Shown here: positions 24,156-27,350 of the stretch, one piece after another
Numbering within the stretch: position 1 is the first letter of the stretch
Layout: the number at the start of each line of letters is the position of its first letter
Origin: CAYLZN01 sp964387935
Lineage (GTDB): Bacteria; Acidobacteriota; Vicinamibacteria; Vicinamibacterales; JAFNAJ01
Length of the DNA stretch: 27,350 bases
Assembly: GCA_964387935.1 (NCBI GenBank)
Contig: CAYLZN010000037.1
Coordinates: 1 to 27,350 of the forward strand
Reading direction: 5' to 3'
Position numbers and translations under genes: made by a program
Notes under the pieces: generated by a model
Seen by the model: only the letters and a program-made list of their open reading frames with translations
Database searches by the model: none
What the model was told of the DNA's origin: nothing

Positions 24156-24647
24156 ATGACCAACACACTGCGACGCGCGACGCTCAAGGCTCTGTGTGGG
24201 CTCTTGATCGCTCCAGGAACTGGGTCAGCACAGCCAAAGGAAGAACGACACATGCCGACAGTCGCCAAGGGCACCTTCGTCGTGGAGATGAAGCCACAAA
24301 CCGAACCCAGCACAGCAGAAGGCGTGAGCCTTGGCCGCATGTCGCTCGACAAGCGGTTCGACGGCGACCTCGTCGCCACTGGCAAGGGTGAAATGCTCAC
24401 GGCGCTCACGCCCCTCAAGGGCTCGGCCGGCTACGTCGCCATGGAGCGAGTCACGGGCACACTCCAGGGCCGCAGCGGGAGCTTCGTGTTCCAGCACAGT
24501 GGCACCATGGACCAAGGGGCCCAGCGGCTGTCCATCACGGTCGTGCCTGGTTCCGGCACTGGCGCCCTGGCGGGAATCTCAGGCGCCCTCAGGATCAACA
24601 TCACCGACGGCCGGCACTTCTACGAGTTCGAGTACTCACTGCCGTAG
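24156..24647 (+). CDS. DUF3224-domain protein
   Basis: The product is 163 residues from ATG 24156, or 131 from ATG 24252. Residues from about 36 to the end match the DUF3224 pattern: AKGTFVVEMKPQTEPS, LDKRFDGDLVATGKGEML, GSAGYVAMERVTGTLQGR, GSFVFQHSGTMDQG, VVPGSGTGALAGISG and a C-terminal FYEFEYSLP. The fold is expected to be a small beta-barrel related to allene oxide cyclase-like proteins; the function is unknown. The inner ATG has a good ribosome site (AAAGGAAG at 24236-24243) and is the family's usual start. The longer form adds a signal-like segment (LKALCGLLIAPGTGSAQ), so both forms are possible. It follows vapC by about 50 bases. Confidence 0.88.
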   Translation: MTNTLRRATLKALCGLLIAPGTGSAQPKEERHMPTVAKGTFVVEMKPQTEPSTAEGVSLGRMSLDKRFDGDLVATGKGEMLTALTPLKGSAGYVAMERVTGTLQGRSGSFVFQHSGTMDQGAQRLSITVVPGSGTGALAGISGALRINITDGRHFYEFEYSLP

Positions 24648-24708
24648 TGCTGGCCGTCCACTCACATGCGCTGATGATGCGGTGATTCACCCCGCGATCT
24701 GCAGTGGG

Positions 24709-26310
24709 TCAGGACCGGGTCTTCGTGGGCACGTCCAGCGGTCCGGCCGGCTCCGGAGAGACGTCGCCGAGGTCGCCGGTCTCGTCCGGCAGCGAGGTGG
24801 ACACGATCTCGCCGGCCAGTTCAGTGGTGTCTTCGACGGCAGCCAGTTTCCCGCGCCGAACGCGCCGAAACAGCGCGATGGTGGCCGCGATCTCGCGCGG
24901 CTGGTAGAACCCCATCACCAGCAGCAGGAGCGGGTAGCTCGCGAGCACGATTCCACCCCGCAAGAAGAGGCCAGCAGCCGGCGGCATCTGCGCCGGCAGC
25001 AGCAGGCGGGCCGCCAGAAACGCACCCAGGCCGGCGATCGCCACGCGGACGATCCGACCCCACTCGTACGACATGGGGTAGAACCGCTGGGAGAGCGCCA
25101 TGGCGGTGACCGCCAGCACGCCGTAGGCCAGACTGTTGGCCCACGCCGCTCCCATCGCGCCGAACCTGGGGATGAGCCACAGGTTGGCCGCCACGCTCGT
25201 GAAGGCCGCCGCCAGAGTAGCCACGGGATAGTAGGCGGTCTGTTTCGTGATGTTGAGGCCGATGGACGTGAGCAGGTAGACGCCCTGGAACAGCACCCCG
25301 AGGCCAATCCACGGGATGACCCCCGCCGCCGAGTAGAACTCCGGCTTCGTCATCAGGCGCACCACGTCGTCGGCGACGGCCGAGAGGCCCGCCGCCAGCA
25401 GCACCAGGACCGCGAGCCCGTACGTGGTGACGACGCTGAACGTGCGCTTCGCGTCGGGCTCGGTCATGGTGGCGAAGTAGAAGGGCGCCCAGGCGTACTC
25501 GAACGCGCTCAGGAACAGCTTCATCGCGAGGCCGAAGCTCGCACCGATCGAATACAGGCCGATCTCCCGCAGGGTCACGAACTGCGCGAGGATGTAACGG
25601 TCGGCCACCGCCACCGTCTGGTGGGCCACCCCGTGCGGCACTCGGGGCAGGCCGAACGACAGGGCCTCCCGCAGCAGCCGGCCGTCGAAGACGGGTCGAA
25701 TCAGCGGGGCGAACGACTTCAGCAGGGCCAGCGTGAACCCCACGGTCACCAGCACGTCGGCGAGCACGACCCCCATGACCCCGAGGCGGAACACCACCAC
25801 GAGGAGCAGCCGCAGCGCGAGGGTCGCAAACGATCGTGTCACCGTGAGCGCGATGAACCGGGGCGATCGGCCCTGGATGCGCAGCACGTGGAACGGAATG
25901 AAGTAGAACCCCACGACGAACGTGTTGATGAGCACGAGACGCAGGGCCGCGACATGGCTCTCGACGCCGAACAGGTGCCGCGCCAGCCACGGCGCCGCGG
26001 CGAGAGCGCCCAGCAGCAGCGTTCCGTTCAGCCCCGCGAGGAGCCAGAAGATCGTGCTCGCCAGTCGTTGACGCGCCGCGTGGTCCGCGCAGTCGTAGTA
26101 GAGCCGCATGAACGAGGCGTCGACGCCCCAGCGGAACAGGATCTTGGCGACGACCTCGACGGTCAGCAGCAGGCTGATGACGCCGTAATCCGACGGCGAG
26201 AGGTACCGCACGTAGACCGGCAGCAGCAGGAAGCTCAGGATCGACGTGGCCACGTCGCCGAGCCCGTAGATGGCCAGGTCGCGCGCGAGGTGCTTCAGGC
26301 GCGCGAGCAC
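24709..26310 (-). CDS. Oligosaccharide flippase-like membrane protein (Wzx/MOP family)
   Basis: The product is 533 residues with about 12-14 transmembrane helices. The start, LARDLAIYGLGDVATSILSFLLLPVYVRYLSPSDYGVISLLL, is the typical N-terminus of Wzx/RfbX-type exporters of the MOP superfamily. These flip undecaprenyl-linked glycan units across the inner membrane. The last 40 or so residues form an acidic soluble tail rich in Thr, Ser and Pro. The GTG start has a GGAGG ribosome site 9 bases upstream. It lies 25 bases downstream of the methyltransferase gene on the same strand. The sugar substrate is not predictable. Confidence 0.92.
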   Translation of the reverse strand: MLARLKHLARDLAIYGLGDVATSILSFLLLPVYVRYLSPSDYGVISLLLTVEVVAKILFRWGVDASFMRLYYDCADHAARQRLASTIFWLLAGLNGTLLLGALAAAPWLARHLFGVESHVAALRLVLINTFVVGFYFIPFHVLRIQGRSPRFIALTVTRSFATLALRLLLVVVFRLGVMGVVLADVLVTVGFTLALLKSFAPLIRPVFDGRLLREALSFGLPRVPHGVAHQTVAVADRYILAQFVTLREIGLYSIGASFGLAMKLFLSAFEYAWAPFYFATMTEPDAKRTFSVVTTYGLAVLVLLAAGLSAVADDVVRLMTKPEFYSAAGVIPWIGLGVLFQGVYLLTSIGLNITKQTAYYPVATLAAAFTSVAANLWLIPRFGAMGAAWANSLAYGVLAVTAMALSQRFYPMSYEWGRIVRVAIAGLGAFLAARLLLPAQMPPAAGLFLRGGIVLASYPLLLLVMGFYQPREIAATIALFRRVRRGKLAAVEDTTELAGEIVSTSLPDETGDLGDVSPEPAGPLDVPTKTRS

Positions 26311-26335
26311 GGCAGCCGACCTCCGGGCGGCGTGT

Positions 26336-27064
26336 TCATGAGGCGTGAGGCGAGGCGGGGTCGGCCGGGCGGCGCAACTCGAAGATGTTGAGGAAGCACC
26401 ATCCGGGAACCGGCAGCAGCCGCGTGAGCAGCCGGTGCAGCCAGCCGAGCTGGCTCGGGCGCCTTCGGATCAGTGCCGTGACGAGCGGCAGCGTCGGGAA
26501 GATGCCCCGTCGGGCCTCGAGCACGAAGCCGGCCTGCGTGAAGAGGCGGACGTATTCTGCGGCAGGCCGGTCTCCTGGGTGCTTCTGTTCGCTGGCTGTC
26601 CTGATCAGGCGGCCTCGCAGCAGGAAATGCACGCGTGACTGCAGGTGCGCCAGGTTGGGCACGGACACGAGGAGCGTCCCGCCGGGGCGGAGCACACGAA
26701 GCAGTTCGGCGAGGGCCCGCGCCTGCGCGTCGAACGGCAGGTGCTCGAGCACGTCGAGACACAGCGCGTGATCGAACGTGCCGCCCCCCCAGGGCAGTGC
26801 CAGCAGGTCGCCCTGCCGCACGCGCGAGGACGAGAAGTTCGCGTCGATGCCTTCGATGGCGAGGCGGTGCTGGTATTCCTCGACGAGCACACCCTCGCCG
26901 CAGCCGGCGTCGAGCACGCGTGCCCCCTGGGGGATCCGATCCAGGTGGCGCCGCACGTCGTCGAGCTTGGCCAGGTAGGTGGGCAGGTAGTCCCAGTCCC
27001 GGTCCGGCACGCGGTGATACTCGCCGCGCGCGGCGTACTCACCCCGGCGTATGTGGCGGTCCAT
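26336..27064 (-). CDS. Class I SAM-dependent methyltransferase
   Basis: The product is 242 residues. Motif I, VLDAGCGEG, is at 50-58; DHALCLDVLEHLPFDAQARALAELLRVLRPGGTLLVSVPN covers the following SAM-binding motifs. The N-terminus (YHRVPDRDWDYLPTYLAKLDDVRRHL) and the C-terminal segment FTQAGFVLEARRGIFPTLPLVTALIRR resemble sugar-modifying or lipid-linked glycan methyltransferases in polysaccharide loci. The acceptor is unknown. The ATG has GGAG directly before it, closer than usual. Downstream on the same strand is the flippase gene. Confidence 0.9.
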   Translation of the reverse strand: MDRHIRRGEYAARGEYHRVPDRDWDYLPTYLAKLDDVRRHLDRIPQGARVLDAGCGEGVLVEEYQHRLAIEGIDANFSSSRVRQGDLLALPWGGGTFDHALCLDVLEHLPFDAQARALAELLRVLRPGGTLLVSVPNLAHLQSRVHFLLRGRLIRTASEQKHPGDRPAAEYVRLFTQAGFVLEARRGIFPTLPLVTALIRRRPSQLGWLHRLLTRLLPVPGWCFLNIFELRRPADPASPHAS

Positions 27065-27108
27065 CTCCGGCCCGCTAGTCTACCAGCGGTCCGGAGGGCG
27101 GTCGCACG

Positions 27109-27350
27109 CTACCCCCCTGGCGGTTTCGTGGGCTGAGGTTGGTAGGGATTGAGATACTTGCTGCGGTCGGGTGGGATCGACGGGCTGACCGCCGAGCCAG
27201 GCTGGACCCCGGCAGGCAGCCCGTAGGGCCCGACACCCTGCTGCTGCGGCACCGGCGCAACCTCGCCGGGCCGGCTCGAGGAGCCGTCACCGGGGCCGCC
27301 CGGCGACGTCATCTGGGGCATCGCGGTTCCCGGGAAGACCGCCGGTCCGG
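27109..27350 (-). CDS. C-terminal part of an unidentified protein, Pro/Gly/Gln-rich (partial)
   Basis: The frame is open from the right edge to the stop at 27109-27111, giving about 79 residues. It reads GPAVFPGTAMPQMTSPGGPGD and continues with many Pro, Gly, Ser and Gln residues, ending NPYQPQPTKPPGG. No domain is recognisable; it looks like a disordered tail. The adjacent genes suggest a glycan export or envelope protein, but this is only context. An in-frame ATG at 27321 could make a short protein instead; the open frame beyond it favours a longer gene. Confidence 0.45.
   Translation of the reverse strand, partial: GPAVFPGTAMPQMTSPGGPGDGSSSRPGEVAPVPQQQGVGPYGLPAGVQPGSAVSPSIPPDRSKYLNPYQPQPTKPPGG

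Noticed and set aside
24648..24708. Possible terminator between the DUF3224 and flippase genes
   Set aside because: Only a weak 4-bp GC pairing (GCGG / CCGC) with no T-tract is visible.
24331..26391. Long plus-strand open frame overlapping DUF3224 and the flippase
   Set aside because: It runs out of frame through DUF3224 and antisense through a clear membrane flippase; the composition is typical of antisense frames.

Overview
The window is a GC-rich bacterial chromosome segment with tightly packed genes, many GTG starts and frequent 4-base gene overlaps. The gene set resembles Acidobacteriota, perhaps a Vicinamibacteria-like lineage: an atpB-atpE pair set apart from other ATP synthase genes, a fused E1 alpha/beta 2-oxoacid dehydrogenase, an ArsA-type ATPase with a C-terminal HSP20-like domain, and a large surface-glycan locus. 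This assignment is inference; no rRNA or marker phylogeny is available here. A 10-base N run at 1146-1155 shows that this is a draft or metagenome assembly.

Region 1 (1-7.6 kb) is housekeeping. It holds the end of atpB, then atpE, a strong hairpin, and a DMT-family transporter carrying the N gap. A minus-strand set follows: a nicotinamidase-like hydrolase, a diheme peroxidase and typA. Divergent from it is a plus-strand set: an ArsA-like ATPase, a 73-residue protein with a CxC motif, and a secreted beta-propeller-like protein. Region 2 (7.6-13.2 kb) holds the fused E1 dehydrogenase, divergent from a cupin-DoxX pair, and then a minus-strand murJ-rhomboid pair.

Region 3 (13.2-23.1 kb) is an eight-gene minus-strand cluster. 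In transcription order it encodes an SGNH hydrolase, an MBOAT O-acyltransferase, a GT39-like membrane glycosyltransferase, a radical SAM/SPASM protein, a methyltransferase, a GNAT acetyltransferase, a polysaccharide deacetylase and a GT4 glycosyltransferase. It ends at a textbook intrinsic terminator (13217-13249). The best reading is a pathway that builds, decorates and O-acylates a surface polysaccharide. A heptanucleotide tandem array (16537-16613) and a predicted leaderless promoter lie inside it.

Region 4 (23.1-24.65 kb) is an accessory islet of opposite orientation: a SnoaL/NTF2-like gene remnant, a vapBC-type toxin-antitoxin pair with a palindromic operator, and a DUF3224 protein. Region 5 (24.7-27.35 kb) returns to minus-strand surface-glycan genes: a Wzx-like flippase, a methyltransferase and the proline-rich end of an unidentified gene. 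The islet therefore seems to sit inside one larger glycan locus.

Five genes (pncA-like, arsA-like, rhomboid, GNAT, vapB) have a TANNNT -10-like element 6-7 bases before the start codon, which suggests leaderless transcription. No CRISPR array, IS element, tRNA or rRNA was found.
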